Positions 1 to 7,728 are shown, counted from the first letter of the stretch. The stretch is DNA of 18,617 nt from RH-AL1 sp964245015 (GCA_964245015.1 CAXTMA010000056.1:1-18617), one strand, 5' to 3'. Numbers and translations are program-made. Notes: generated by a model not told the origin, from the sequence alone.

Positions 1-834
1 CGCGACCTCATCGGCAAGCGCATCACCGGCTACATCAACTGGCACCGCGGCCGCTCGACGGCCCATTCGATGGAGGTTCTGGCCGCCCTGGTGACCGACC
101 TGCGCGACCAGAACCCGAGCCACGTTGCGATGACCGGCGATATCCTCAACCTTTGCCTGCCCGGCGAATTCCCGCTGGCTGAGGCGTGGCTGCGGACGCT
201 CGGCGAGCCGGGCGCGCAGGTGAGCTTCGTCGCCGGCAACCACGATGCCTACACGCGCGGCTCGCTGCCGACCCTGGCGCGCACCTTTGCCCCCTGGACC
301 CGCTCCGACGACAGCGGCCAGCCCGGCTATCCCTATCTCAAGAAGCGCGACGGCGTGGCGCTGATCGGCCTGTGTTCGGGCGTGCCGCGCGCGCCCTTCA
401 TCGCCTCGGGCCGGCTCGGCCACCAGCAGCGCGAGCGGTTGGAGCAGATGCTCGCCGACAGCGGGCGCGAAGGTTTCACGCGGGTCGTGATGCTGCACCA
501 TCCCCCGCGCATTTCCGACCCCGGCGGCCATATCGGGCGCGGCCTCAGCGACCATCTCGGCTTCGCCAAGGCGATCCGCCGGCACGGCGCCGAACTGATC
601 ATCCACGGCCACAACCACAAGCTCTTCGTCGACCGCATGCTCGGGCCGCGCAGGCCCGTGCCGGTCGTCGGCGTCCCGTCTGCTTCCGCGGTCAAGGGGC
701 GGCTGTGCAACCGCGCGGGCTACCACCTGTTCGCCATCGAGGGCGCGGGAGCATCGGCGACCATCGTCGCCCGGGCCCGCGGCCTGCTGCCCGGCGACCA
801 CCAGATCGGCGATCTCGGACATCTCGTTCTTTAG
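1..834 (+). CDS. Calcineurin-like metallophosphoesterase, 5' end outside the window
   Basis: The frame is open from base 1, so the true start lies upstream and 277 residues are visible. The protein shows the ordered metal-binding motifs of the calcineurin-like superfamily: TGDILN near visible residue 46, GNHDAY near 79, LHHPP near 166 and HGHNHK near 201. The missing piece should hold the first metal motif (DxH). Such enzymes hydrolyse phosphodiester or phosphomonoester bonds using a two-metal centre; the closest general type is the CpdA/Icc-like group, but the substrate cannot be read from the motifs. No signal peptide can be judged because the N-terminus is absent. An ATG at 70 exists, but coding resemblance continues upstream of it (KRITGYINWHRGR), so it is not the start. 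The gene stands alone: the next plus-strand coding sequence is a remnant more than 500 bases away. Confidence 0.9.
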   Translation, partial: RDLIGKRITGYINWHRGRSTAHSMEVLAALVTDLRDQNPSHVAMTGDILNLCLPGEFPLAEAWLRTLGEPGAQVSFVAGNHDAYTRGSLPTLARTFAPWTRSDDSGQPGYPYLKKRDGVALIGLCSGVPRAPFIASGRLGHQQRERLEQMLADSGREGFTRVVMLHHPPRISDPGGHIGRGLSDHLGFAKAIRRHGAELIIHGHNHKLFVDRMLGPRRPVPVVGVPSASAVKGRLCNRAGYHLFAIEGAGASATIVARARGLLPGDHQIGDLGHLVL

Positions 835-991
835 GGCGGCGATCTCCAGGCCGCATCGGCCAACTTGCCATATGTCGGCAGAACGGATGCGACGCTCGCC
901 CGAGGGCCGAGAGCCGCCCTTGGATGTGCCGGCTTGCGCGCCCGCCGGCCGGCTCGCACTCCTGGACGCGAGGCGGCGGGGCCGTGAACCC
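835..991. other. Intergenic spacer with no recognised feature
   Basis: This stretch lies between the phosphoesterase stop and the stop of the minus-strand UTRA remnant. I find no convincing gene, tRNA-like fold or T-rich terminator here. Confidence 0.5.
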
Positions 992-1399
992 TCACACTCC
1001 CAGGCGCAGGCGATAGGCGTAGCTGTCGCCGCGAAACAGCCCTTCCACGTACTCGATCATCCGCCCACGCTCGTCATAGGATCGGCGTTTGATGAGGAGG
1101 CAGGGGTGGGGAACCTTGAAGCCGAAGATCGCGCATTCGTCGGGCGTCGGCATGGTCGCCTCGATCGACTGCTCGCAGGAGGTGAGCCGTGTGCCGAATC
1201 GGCTGAGCGAGGCGTAGACCGACCCGTCGGTGTCGACGGTGGCCAGTTCGGGAACGGCGGTGAGGTTGTACCAGGCGAGTTCGTCGGACAGCGGAATGCC
1301 GTCGCCGCGCCGCACCCTGTCAAGCTTGAGGAGCGGGGCGTTGGAGGGCAGGCCGAAGATGGAAGCGATGGCGCGGTCCGGCCCGATCGAACGGGTCAT
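992..1399 (-). pseudogene. GntR-family regulator remnant: UTRA ligand-binding domain only
   Basis: Reading from the ATG at 1399, this encodes 135 residues that match the UTRA effector-binding domain of GntR/HutC-type repressors almost end to end. Landmarks are an early GLPSNAPLLKLDRVRRGDG segment, a middle DGSVYASLSRFG segment, and the C-terminal RRSYDERGRMIEYVEG and RGDSYAYRL segments. Full family members have about 230-250 residues with a winged-helix DNA-binding domain in the first 70. No winged helix is visible upstream on this strand in any frame; the sequence beyond about 1400 instead belongs to an opposite-strand LuxR-type gene. The product, if made, could bind a ligand but not DNA, so I call it a truncated gene. 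The reading frame stays open upstream to 1999, but that translation looks like an antisense shadow. The ligand is unknown. Confidence 0.72.
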
Positions 1400-1403
1400 C
1401 GAG

Positions 1404-1931
1404 ATGAGCGGGGACGAGCATCCGATCTTCGCCCTGACGCTCAACATCGAGAACCGGCGGCTGGTCGGCCGGACGCGGGACGTGAGCCGGCGGATGGGCC
1501 GGATGCTGGATGGCCTGCTCGGCTGCGAACCGACGAGCCGAAACGAACTCACGTTCCTGCCTTCGGCGACCGGGACGGCGCTGGTCGTGCGCGGGCGACG
1601 GGTTTGCGACGGCTTCGTCTTGCCCCAAGTGGTCGCCGTGCTGACGTTCCTGGACCCAGGGTCGTGCGTGCTTCCCGATGCCACCCTCCTGCAGAGCGCC
1701 TTCGCGCTGACGGCGAGCGAGGCCGGCGTCGCGCTGGGGATCGCCGCCGGGCAGACGTTGCGCGAAATCGCCGCCGCGCGCGGGATCGCCGTGCCGACCG
1801 TGCGCAGCCACCTGAAGAGCGTGTTCGGGAAAACGCAAACGCATCGCCAGTCGGCGCTGGTCGCGCTCCTCCTGTCGCTGCAAACTCCGGGCGCGCCCGG
1901 CGGCGGACGCCGTTCCCGCCTGATTTCCTGA
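1404..1931 (+). pseudogene. LuxR-type regulator remnant: C-terminal helix-turn-helix domain
   Basis: The open frame runs from 1230, but bases before about 1400 are antisense to the UTRA domain; I place the start at the ATG at 1404, giving 175 residues. The last part, at about 1701-1877, is a clear LuxR/FixJ-type helix-turn-helix: FALTASEAGVALGIAAG, then LREIAAARGIAVPTVRSHLK, then VFGKTQTHRQSALVALL. In the family this domain binds DNA and is preceded by a sensory or receiver domain of 100-200 residues. Here only about 100 residues precede it, with no recognisable receiver or autoinducer domain and no good ribosome binding site. It is therefore likely the 3' part of a broken gene. The next gene on this strand starts 113 bases downstream. 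It could still be a short DNA-binding regulator if a start is used. Confidence 0.65.
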
Positions 1932-1950
1932 CCCCGCTTAATTTCCTGAC
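1921..1950 (+). repeat. Short direct repeat at the end of the LuxR remnant
   Basis: TGATTTCCTGAC at 1921-1932 and TAATTTCCTGAC at 1939-1950 differ at one of 12 positions. The first copy contains the LuxR stop codon. It may be a duplication footprint or chance. Confidence 0.35.
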
Positions 1951-2009
1951 ATTGCCCCTGCGGACCGTCGGCGCGAGGACACACCCGATCGCAAGCCATC
2001 GGGCTCGGC

Positions 2010-2038
2010 TTGTTTCACGCGCCGGCCTCCGCTAGCCT
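2010..2038 (+). promoter_or_regulatory. Possible sigma-70-like promoter giving a leaderless transcript
   Basis: TTGTTT (2010-2015) and TAGCCT (2033-2038) are separated by 17 bases. Transcription starting about 7 bases after the -10 box would begin at the ATG at 2045. No Shine-Dalgarno motif precedes that ATG, which fits a leaderless mRNA. The -10 match is weak, so this is inference. Confidence 0.3.
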
Positions 2039-2044
2039 TTTTCC

Positions 2045-3469
2045 ATGAGCCAGCCCGAAACGACCCAAGCCGGATCGAGAGCGCCCTTCGACATCGGCAC
2101 CCTTCTCGCCGAGCGCGAACCCGAGCGCTACGCCCTGCACACCGCCCACATGAACGAGCAGATGGTGCGGGTTCTGCAGACCATCGGCTACGACGTCGGT
2201 TTCCGCGCGGGCCAGGGGCAATACCTGTTCGACCGCAAGGGCGACCGCTACCTCGACCTCCTGTCGGGCTGGGGCGTGTTCGGCATCGGCCGCAACCATC
2301 CCGTGCTGCGCGACGCGCTCAAGGCCGTGCTCGGCTCCGACCTGCCCAACCTCATCCAGATGGACGTCAGCGTGCTCTCGGGCGTGCTCGCCGAGCGGCT
2401 GCTCGCCTACACGCCCTGGCTCGATAAGGTGTTCTTCTCCAACTCCGGCGCCGAAGCGGTAGAGGCGGCGATCAAGTTCGCCCGCTGCGCCACCGGCCGC
2501 GGCGAGATCGTCTACGCCGACCACGCCTTCCACGGCCTGTCCTACGGCGCCCTGTCGCTGACCGGCGACCCGCAGTTCCGCAACGGCTTCGGCGCGCTGC
2601 TGCCGGGCTGCACCGAAGTGCCGTTCAACGACCTTGCCGCGCTGGACGCCAAGCTGCGCACCAAGCAGGTCGCCGCCTTCATCGTCGAGCCGATCCAGGG
2701 CAAGGGCGTCAACATTCCCGATGACGACTACCTCGCCGGCGTCCAGGCCCTGTGCCGCAAACACGGCACGCTGTTCGTCGCCGACGAGATCCAGACCGGG
2801 CTCGGGCGCACCGGCAAGTTCCTCGCGATCGAGCACTGGGGCGTCGAACCCGACATGGTGCTGATCGCCAAGGCGCTCTCGGGCGGCCACGTGCCGGTCG
2901 GCGCGGTGCTGACGCGCAAGCAGGTGTTCGCCAAGGTGTTCTCGCGCATGGACAAGGCGGTGGTGCACGGCTCCACCTTTTCCAAGAACGACATGGCGAT
3001 GGCCGCCGGCCTCGCCACGCTGGAGGTGATCGAGAGCGAGGGGCTGGTTGCCAACGCCGCAAGCCGGGGCGAGCGGCTGATGGCGGCGTTCCGCGAGATG
3101 GCGGAGCGCTACGAGTTCGTGAAGACGGTGCGCGGCAAGGGGCTGATGATCGGGCTGGAGTTCGGCAGCCCGCGCTCGCTCAAGCTCAAGGCGGCGTGGT
3201 CGCTCTTGGAAACCGCCAACGCCGGCCTGTTCTCCCAGATCATCGTGATCCCGATCTTCAAGGACCATAAGATCGTCGTGCAGGTCGCCGGCCACGGGCT
3301 CAACGTCATCAAGCTGTTGCCGCCACTCACCATCACGGACACCGATTGCGATTGGATCGAGAGCGCCTTCGAGGACGTGGTGGCCGACGCCCACAGGGTG
3401 CCCGGCGCCGTGTGGAGCCTCGGCAAGACTCTGGCCGGCCATGCGATGAAGGCGCGCGCGGGGGCGTAG
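2045..3469 (+). CDS. hpnO: Class III PLP-dependent aminotransferase, HpnO-like
   Basis: The product has 474 residues and the fold-type I class III signature: SNSGAEAVEAA at 133-143 (cofactor phosphate site), EPIQGKG from 215, VADEIQTGLGRTGKF with the pyridine-nitrogen aspartate D247, and the Schiff-base lysine K276 in LIAKALSGG. The family includes acetylornithine, ornithine and related aminotransferases. The N-terminal NEQMVRVLQTIGYDVGF and the C-terminal extension of about 40 residues past the usual domain resemble the alphaproteobacterial group that includes HpnO, the enzyme of aminobacteriohopanetriol synthesis. That subfamily call rests on memory of sequence style, and no other hopanoid gene lies in the window, so the symbol is tentative. 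The ATG at 2045 gives the natural N-terminus. It converges on the siderophore-interacting gene, with a shared hairpin between them. Confidence 0.85.
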   Translation: MSQPETTQAGSRAPFDIGTLLAEREPERYALHTAHMNEQMVRVLQTIGYDVGFRAGQGQYLFDRKGDRYLDLLSGWGVFGIGRNHPVLRDALKAVLGSDLPNLIQMDVSVLSGVLAERLLAYTPWLDKVFFSNSGAEAVEAAIKFARCATGRGEIVYADHAFHGLSYGALSLTGDPQFRNGFGALLPGCTEVPFNDLAALDAKLRTKQVAAFIVEPIQGKGVNIPDDDYLAGVQALCRKHGTLFVADEIQTGLGRTGKFLAIEHWGVEPDMVLIAKALSGGHVPVGAVLTRKQVFAKVFSRMDKAVVHGSTFSKNDMAMAAGLATLEVIESEGLVANAASRGERLMAAFREMAERYEFVKTVRGKGLMIGLEFGSPRSLKLKAAWSLLETANAGLFSQIIVIPIFKDHKIVVQVAGHGLNVIKLLPPLTITDTDCDWIESAFEDVVADAHRVPGAVWSLGKTLAGHAMKARAGA

Positions 3470-3506
3470 CGCCTCCGCCATGTCCGCATGAACCGGCCGG
3501 CGCGTG

Positions 3507-3524
3507 AAGGGCGAAGCCGCCCTT
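3507..3524. terminator. Hairpin between convergent genes, possible bidirectional terminator
   Basis: AAGGGCG (3507-3513) pairs perfectly with CGCCCTT (3518-3524) across a 4-base loop. It sits between the class III aminotransferase stop and the convergent siderophore-interacting gene, and overlaps the stop codon of the latter at 3523-3525. A strong T-tract is missing on both sides, so termination strength is uncertain. Confidence 0.4.
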
Positions 3525-4296
3525 ACGACATCTTTTCGTGGGCGTCCGCCTCGCCCTTGCGCCAATAGCCGCCGGCCTTCATCCAGCCCGGCGGATGGTT
3601 CAACGCGTTGAAGTGAGCGCGGATGGCGTGCGCGACCGCCGCCTCGGCGGCGATCCAGACGAAGGTTTCGGGTTGCAGCTCGATCAAGCGGAGGGCTGAC
3701 AGCAGCGCGGTGGGATCGTCGGCGGCCGCGGCGGGACGATGCGCCCACAGGGCCGTCAGCTCCGCTGATGTCTCGAACACCTGCTGTTCCCGCGGCCTGG
3801 TCACGGCGACGACGCTGGTGATCCGCGTGCCGGCCCCGGCCTCCTCGATGCGGCGGCCGATGGCGGGCAGCGCCGTTTCGTCGCCGACGAGCAGCCAGCG
3901 CCGGATGTCGGAGGCGATCACCGCCGACCCCTTCGGGCCGCCGACCTGCACACTGTCGCCCGGCCGGGCGTCACGGGCCCACGAGGTCGCCGGGCCGGCC
4001 GCGGAGTCAGACCCATGCAGGGCGAAGTCGATCGTAAGCGTCCGCGCTTCGGGATTGTACCGGCGGGGCGTGTAGTCCCGGCGCTCGGTCTCGCCCGACG
4101 GCGTCGGCGCGAGGATCTTCACGTGATCGTCGAAGCCGAGCGAGGTGAAGTCGGCCAGCTCGTCGCCCCCGAGCGTGAGGCGCAGCATGCCGGGCGTCAG
4201 CTGGACGGTGCTCTCGACCCGCAGCGAGCGGATCTTCAGCGCATGGCGCACGCGCTCGATGCGCGGTTCGGCCGTTTGGTCTTGAACGAAGGTCAT
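3523..4296 (-). CDS. Siderophore-interacting protein, FAD/NAD(P)H ferric-siderophore reductase
   Basis: This 257-residue protein has the layout of the SIP/ViuB family. These cytosolic flavin reductases reduce ferric iron held by imported siderophores so that it is released. The FAD-binding half contains FDDH at 55-58 and the flavin-binding RDYTPR at 73-78. The second half contains GDETALPA at 138-145, WIAAEAA at 214-220 and the family C-terminal GYWRKGEA at 243-250. Length is normal. The ATG at 4296 is preceded on this strand by a short G-rich stretch (GGGGA). No TonB receptor, siderophore synthesis gene or ABC importer is in the window, so it is isolated from its usual partners. I could not recognise a Fur, Irr or RirA box in the 190 bases upstream. 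Confidence 0.93.
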   Translation of the reverse strand: MTFVQDQTAEPRIERVRHALKIRSLRVESTVQLTPGMLRLTLGGDELADFTSLGFDDHVKILAPTPSGETERRDYTPRRYNPEARTLTIDFALHGSDSAAGPATSWARDARPGDSVQVGGPKGSAVIASDIRRWLLVGDETALPAIGRRIEEAGAGTRITSVVAVTRPREQQVFETSAELTALWAHRPAAAADDPTALLSALRLIELQPETFVWIAAEAAVAHAIRAHFNALNHPPGWMKAGGYWRKGEADAHEKMS

Positions 4297-4486
4297 GGGT
4301 GTCCCCGAGGAAGCCGAAGCGTCGATCTGCAGGACATGGAGCCGCGCAGATCGAGGCGACGAGCCATTCGATCCTGCGCGTTGATTGACGTGAACGCTTA
4401 CGGCCAGCGGGTCTGGCTGTGGTTCCAGCTAGTCCGCCGCCAATCATGTGTCAACGTGGGGCCCAGTCGAGCGTTTCATTTTGGAA

Positions 4487-5023
4487 TCAGTCGCAGGCGA
4501 TGGTCGCGCTTGGAAACATTTGCCTCACCTCTTCAAAGGTGATGACGGTTCCGAACTTCGCGAGCTGAGGAGCATAGTCCTGAAGCTTCGACGAGCTGCA
4601 AAGGAGGACTGTAGCAGCATCCGAATGCGGGACGACTGCCCTCGGTGCCGAGACCGACCAGCATTTGGCTCGGAGAGCGTAGTTTCCGGCCTGATCTTTA
4701 TCGGCAGGAAAACGATCGGTCGGTTGCTTCACTTCGAAATGCAAGGCGAAGCGCTCGCCGCTTGCCGTCGCGAAGATGGCGAGCAAATCCGTTTCCTGTC
4801 CCGAGCAGCCGGGGCAACGGCATTTTTCCGAGAAATGCGAGCGCCACCAGGTCGCGGAAGCCTTGCTTCTGCGCAGGCGCATCTCATCGACGAGAAGACA
4901 AGCGTTCTGCGCATGGCATGCGAACTTCGTCCGTCGCAGGACCCAGGCTCGAAATGCGCAATCCGCTGCCAACCCGTTCGCGAACGGTTCGGCATAGGCA
5001 AATTCCAGCGAGCCATAGCGCAT
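4487..5023 (-). CDS. Uncharacterised protein with PD-(D/E)XK nuclease-like and CxCxxC motifs, low GC
   Basis: I choose the ATG at 5023 (178 residues) because GAGGTGG lies 7 bases upstream on this strand; a longer frame back to 5092 would run into the preceding gene. The core is ETDLLAIF (77-84) followed by LHFEVKQPTDRF, giving D79 and E97-V-K99, the spacing and strand pattern of PD-(D/E)XK nucleases. Just before it, CRCPGC (68-73) with a nearby histidine (H63) could hold zinc. Downstream RAKCW (118-122) and a Ser/Cys-rich strand complete a small alpha/beta domain. I do not recognise a named family. Counted lines within the gene have 48-55% G+C (29, 31 and 33 of 60), against 77% in a line of the next gene, which suggests horizontal acquisition. 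It is colinear with, and 58 bases downstream of, the class I aminotransferase. Nuclease activity is inferred, not shown. Confidence 0.7.
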   Translation of the reverse strand: MRYGSLEFAYAEPFANGLAADCAFRAWVLRRTKFACHAQNACLLVDEMRLRRSKASATWWRSHFSEKCRCPGCSGQETDLLAIFATASGERFALHFEVKQPTDRFPADKDQAGNYALRAKCWSVSAPRAVVPHSDAATVLLCSSSKLQDYAPQLAKFGTVITFEEVRQMFPSATIACD

Positions 5024-5081
5024 TCCGACCACCTCGGATCCTGTCCGGCCCCACGTCCTCGCGCGCGTCGCATCCAGCGAC

Positions 5082-6227
5082 CTACCCGTCAAAAGCCCCG
5101 CGCAGCCGATGCACGGCCTCTTCCACCTCCGCCGTGGTGACGGCGAAGGAGAAGCGCAGGTACCGGTGGCCGGCGACCGGATCGAAGTCGCGCCCCGTCG
5201 CCAGCGCCACGCCCGTGTCGGTCAGGATGCGGCGTGCGAAAACGAGGCTGTCGTCGGTGAGGTGGCCGACATCGGCGTAGAGGTAGAAGGCGCCGTCCGG
5301 CGGCGCGATCGCGCCCATGCCCGGCTGCCCCAAGCCCAGCCGCGGCAGGGCGTCGAGCAGCAGCGAACGGTTGCGCCGGTAGGTTTCGACGTGGCCGTCG
5401 AGTTCGTCGCGGGCCGCCATCGCCGCCAGCGCGGCATGCTGGGCGAGCGAGGGCGGGGTGAGGAAGAAGTTGGCGCTGTAGGCTCGGATGCGCTCGACCT
5501 GATCGGGCGGGCACACCAGCCAGCCGAGCCGCCAGCCGGCCATGCTCCAATATTTCGAGAAGCTGTTGACCACCAGCGCGTCGGGCGCGAACGCCAGCAG
5601 GGATCGCGCGGGATCGCCGTAGCTCAGGCCGTGGTAGATCTCGTCCGACACGAGGCGGATGCCGCGCTCCCGCGCCAGGGCGGCGATGGCCCGCAGCTCG
5701 GCCGGCGCGATGATCGTGCCGGTCGGATTGGCCGGGCTGGCGATGATCGCACCGGCCGGCGGTGGATCGAGCGCGGCCAGCGCTTCGGCCGTGAGCTGGA
5801 AGCGCGTCGCCGGCCCGCAGGCGATCTCCACCGGCACCATGTGCAGCGCCCGCACCACGTTGCGGTAAGCGACGTAGCCCGGCCGGGCGAAGGCGATGCG
5901 GTCGCCGGGCGAGAACTGCGTCGCCAGCGCCAGCAGCAGGGCCGGCGAGGCGCCCGCCGTCAGCAGGATGCGCTCGGGCTCGATCGCGAGCGCGTAGTCG
6001 CTCCGGTACAGCGCCGCGATGGCTTCGCGCAGCGCGGGACTGTCCCAGTAGCCCATCGGGTCGCGGCCGAGCACGCGCTGCGCCGCTTCGATCGCCCGGC
6101 GCGGCGCCCCGGTGGAGGGCTGGCCGAACTCCATGTGGATGACCGAGCGCCCGGCCGCCTTCAGCTCGTGGGCGAGGCGGCTGATGGCGAGGGTGTGGAA
6201 GGCGGAAACGGCGGCTTGCGGACGCAA
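5082..6227 (-). CDS. Class I/II PLP-dependent aminotransferase
   Basis: This is a 381-residue AspC-like fold-type I aminotransferase. Conserved residues are visible: SPANPTG with N167, VSDEIYHG with D195, the cofactor lysine K225 in SFSKYWSMAGWRLGW, and the carboxylate-binding arginine R358 in YLRFSFA. Length is usual for the family. The most plausible start is a TTG at 6227, as the first internal ATG (residue 32) would cut off the conserved GQP segment. The upstream ligase stops at 6233, leaving 5 bases between the genes, so translation is probably coupled. The amino donor and acceptor cannot be read from sequence. Pairing with a YbdK-type ligase suggests that both act on an amino acid or its keto acid, but that is inference. 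The neighbour downstream on this strand is the low-GC nuclease-like gene. Confidence 0.93.
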   Translation of the reverse strand: MRPQAAVSAFHTLAISRLAHELKAAGRSVIHMEFGQPSTGAPRRAIEAAQRVLGRDPMGYWDSPALREAIAALYRSDYALAIEPERILLTAGASPALLLALATQFSPGDRIAFARPGYVAYRNVVRALHMVPVEIACGPATRFQLTAEALAALDPPPAGAIIASPANPTGTIIAPAELRAIAALARERGIRLVSDEIYHGLSYGDPARSLLAFAPDALVVNSFSKYWSMAGWRLGWLVCPPDQVERIRAYSANFFLTPPSLAQHAALAAMAARDELDGHVETYRRNRSLLLDALPRLGLGQPGMGAIAPPDGAFYLYADVGHLTDDSLVFARRILTDTGVALATGRDFDPVAGHRYLRFSFAVTTAEVEEAVHRLRGAFDG

Positions 6228-6232
6228 ACCCG

Positions 6233-7351
6233 TCAGATCACCGTTTCCGCCGCCAGCGAGCGGACCACGTCGCGCAGCGCCGCTTCCGCGCCCCCGGATT
6301 GGCCCTTGTCACGGAAGCAGTGAAGCTGGCGGTCGGCGCTGGTGCCGCGCTTGAGGATGTCCCTGGTTTTTTCCACCCAGGCGGTGGCGCCGAGCGCGGC
6401 GGCATCCTCGGCGCAAAGCGCGATCGCCGCGTCGAGCACCTCCGGCACGGTGATCACCCCGCCCTCGGCGGCGTTGACGAACTTGGCGTCGAGCCCACCC
6501 TGCTGCGCCTGCCAGATGTTCTCGGCCGCGATGCCGCGCTCCACCGGGCCGAAGCCGGCGTTGAGGTCGGGGCGCCGGTGCACGGCGCGCAGCAGGGAGC
6601 GGTAAAGGGCGGCGATCGCCACCGCATCGTCGAGCCGCGTGCAGCTGTCGCAGACCCGCAGTTCCAGCGTCGGGAACTTGTTCGAGGGCCGGATCAGCCA
6701 CCACACGAAGCTGGCGTTCTCCATCACCTGCGCCGATACCAGCCGGTCGATGAAGCGGTCGTACTGCCCCTGGTCGGCGAACAGCTCGGGCAGGCCCATG
6801 CGCGGCCATTCCGAGAAGGCGGCGAGGCGGAAGCCCTTCAGCCGGCTGTCGCTGCCCTGCCAGAACGGCGAGGAGGTCGATAAAGCATAGAACAGCGGCA
6901 GGAAGGGGGTGACCCGGTTCATCAGGTCGATGCGCCTGCCGGGATCGGGCACCTCGACGTGGATGTGCATGGCGCACACCATCGAGCGGGCGGCGATGAG
7001 GCCGAATTCCGCTTCCAGCTGGCGGTACCGCTCCTTTTCCGTGGTGTGCTGCTCGCCTTCGCGTCCCAGCGGATGGCTGCCGGCGGCGAACATCCGCAGG
7101 CCGTGGTCGGCGGCGATCTTCGACAGGTCGGCACGCATGCGGGCGAGCGCGTCGTGCGCCGCATCAAGGCTCGTGCCCGGCTCGCTCTGCACCTCGACCT
7201 GCCCTTTCAGCAGCTCGTGGGAGGCCGGCTCGACCTTGGCCGCCGCCGCCTCGTGGAAGCCGTCGAGCGCGGCGGCGGCCGGCGAATGGCCGGTCTGCCC
7301 GTCGGCGAGGAAGTATTCTTCCTCGATGCCGAACTTGAACTCTTCCGACAT
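6233..7351 (-). CDS. ybdK: YbdK-type carboxylate-amine ligase (glutamate-cysteine ligase family 2)
   Basis: The 372-residue protein belongs to the GCS2 family, soluble ATP-grasp-like enzymes that join a carboxylate to an amine; E. coli YbdK has weak glutamate-cysteine ligase activity. The N-terminal GIEEEYFL (8-15) carries metal/ATP-binding glutamates, CAMHIHVEV (126-134) and the PSNKFPTLELRVCD segment (222-235) form the remaining signature, and length matches the family. The start is supported by GGAGG just upstream of the ATG on this strand. It is the first gene of a probable operon with the class I aminotransferase directly behind. A true GshA role is not implied, because many alphaproteobacteria have another glutamate-cysteine ligase. 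The physiological substrate is unknown. Confidence 0.92.
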   Translation of the reverse strand: MSEEFKFGIEEEYFLADGQTGHSPAAAALDGFHEAAAAKVEPASHELLKGQVEVQSEPGTSLDAAHDALARMRADLSKIAADHGLRMFAAGSHPLGREGEQHTTEKERYRQLEAEFGLIAARSMVCAMHIHVEVPDPGRRIDLMNRVTPFLPLFYALSTSSPFWQGSDSRLKGFRLAAFSEWPRMGLPELFADQGQYDRFIDRLVSAQVMENASFVWWLIRPSNKFPTLELRVCDSCTRLDDAVAIAALYRSLLRAVHRRPDLNAGFGPVERGIAAENIWQAQQGGLDAKFVNAAEGGVITVPEVLDAAIALCAEDAAALGATAWVEKTRDILKRGTSADRQLHCFRDKGQSGGAEAALRDVVRSLAAETVI

Positions 7352-7497
7352 GGGGGCCTCCGGATTGGCGGATTGCGTTTCGGGCCGATCGACGCCCAGC
7401 GATTTTTGGACCGGTGCCGATGCGGCAAAGCCGTCGATCGCCCGAACCGGACGCCAAGTCGACGTTGCGCCGCCTCGGCCTCCGGCCGGCAGGGCGA
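7352..7497. other. Spacer upstream of the ybdK-aminotransferase pair
   Basis: It contains the GGAGG ribosome binding site of ybdK (about 7357-7361, read on the minus strand) and presumably its promoter. I could not pick a convincing -35/-10 pair. Confidence 0.4.
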
Positions 7498-7728
7498 TCA
7501 GTTCGCCTGCTTGTGGGGATCGCCCATCTTGTCCTGCTTGGACACGTTGACGTCGTGCGAGTTCATCTCCTGAGCGGCGGCGCCCTCACCGGCCACGCTC
7601 GATCCATCCTGCGCCGCGGCGGTCGGCACGCCCGATGGCAAGGCCGGTGCCCGTCTCCGGCATAGGTCGGTCCGGCCGCGAGGAGTGCGACGGCGCGGGC
7701 CAGGACCGTGGATCGCAGGAGGTGACAT
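7498..7728 (-). pseudogene. Small exported protein gene, apparently split between two frames
   Basis: The minus-strand frame from the ATG at 7728 encodes 76 residues. The C-terminal 45 or so (PSGVPTAAAQDGSSVAGEG through HDVNVSKQDKMGDPHKQAN) look authentic, with almost only G or C at third positions. The first part in that frame is Arg/Pro-rich and unconvincing. In the frame one base on, the same DNA (about 7650-7718) encodes LLRSTVLARAVALLAAGPTYA, a good Sec signal peptide with a cleavage-type end. One base lost near the start and one gained near 7650 (or the reverse) would join signal peptide and tail into a secreted protein of about 75 residues. This is either a decayed gene or sequencing error in GC-rich DNA. 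The function is not known; no cysteines occur in the tail. Confidence 0.5.

Noticed and set aside
992..1999. A single 335-residue minus-strand protein covering the UTRA domain
   Set aside because: Residues before about 200 are an antisense shadow of the LuxR-type domain, with Arg/Ser/Pro-rich sequence and no DNA-binding motif.
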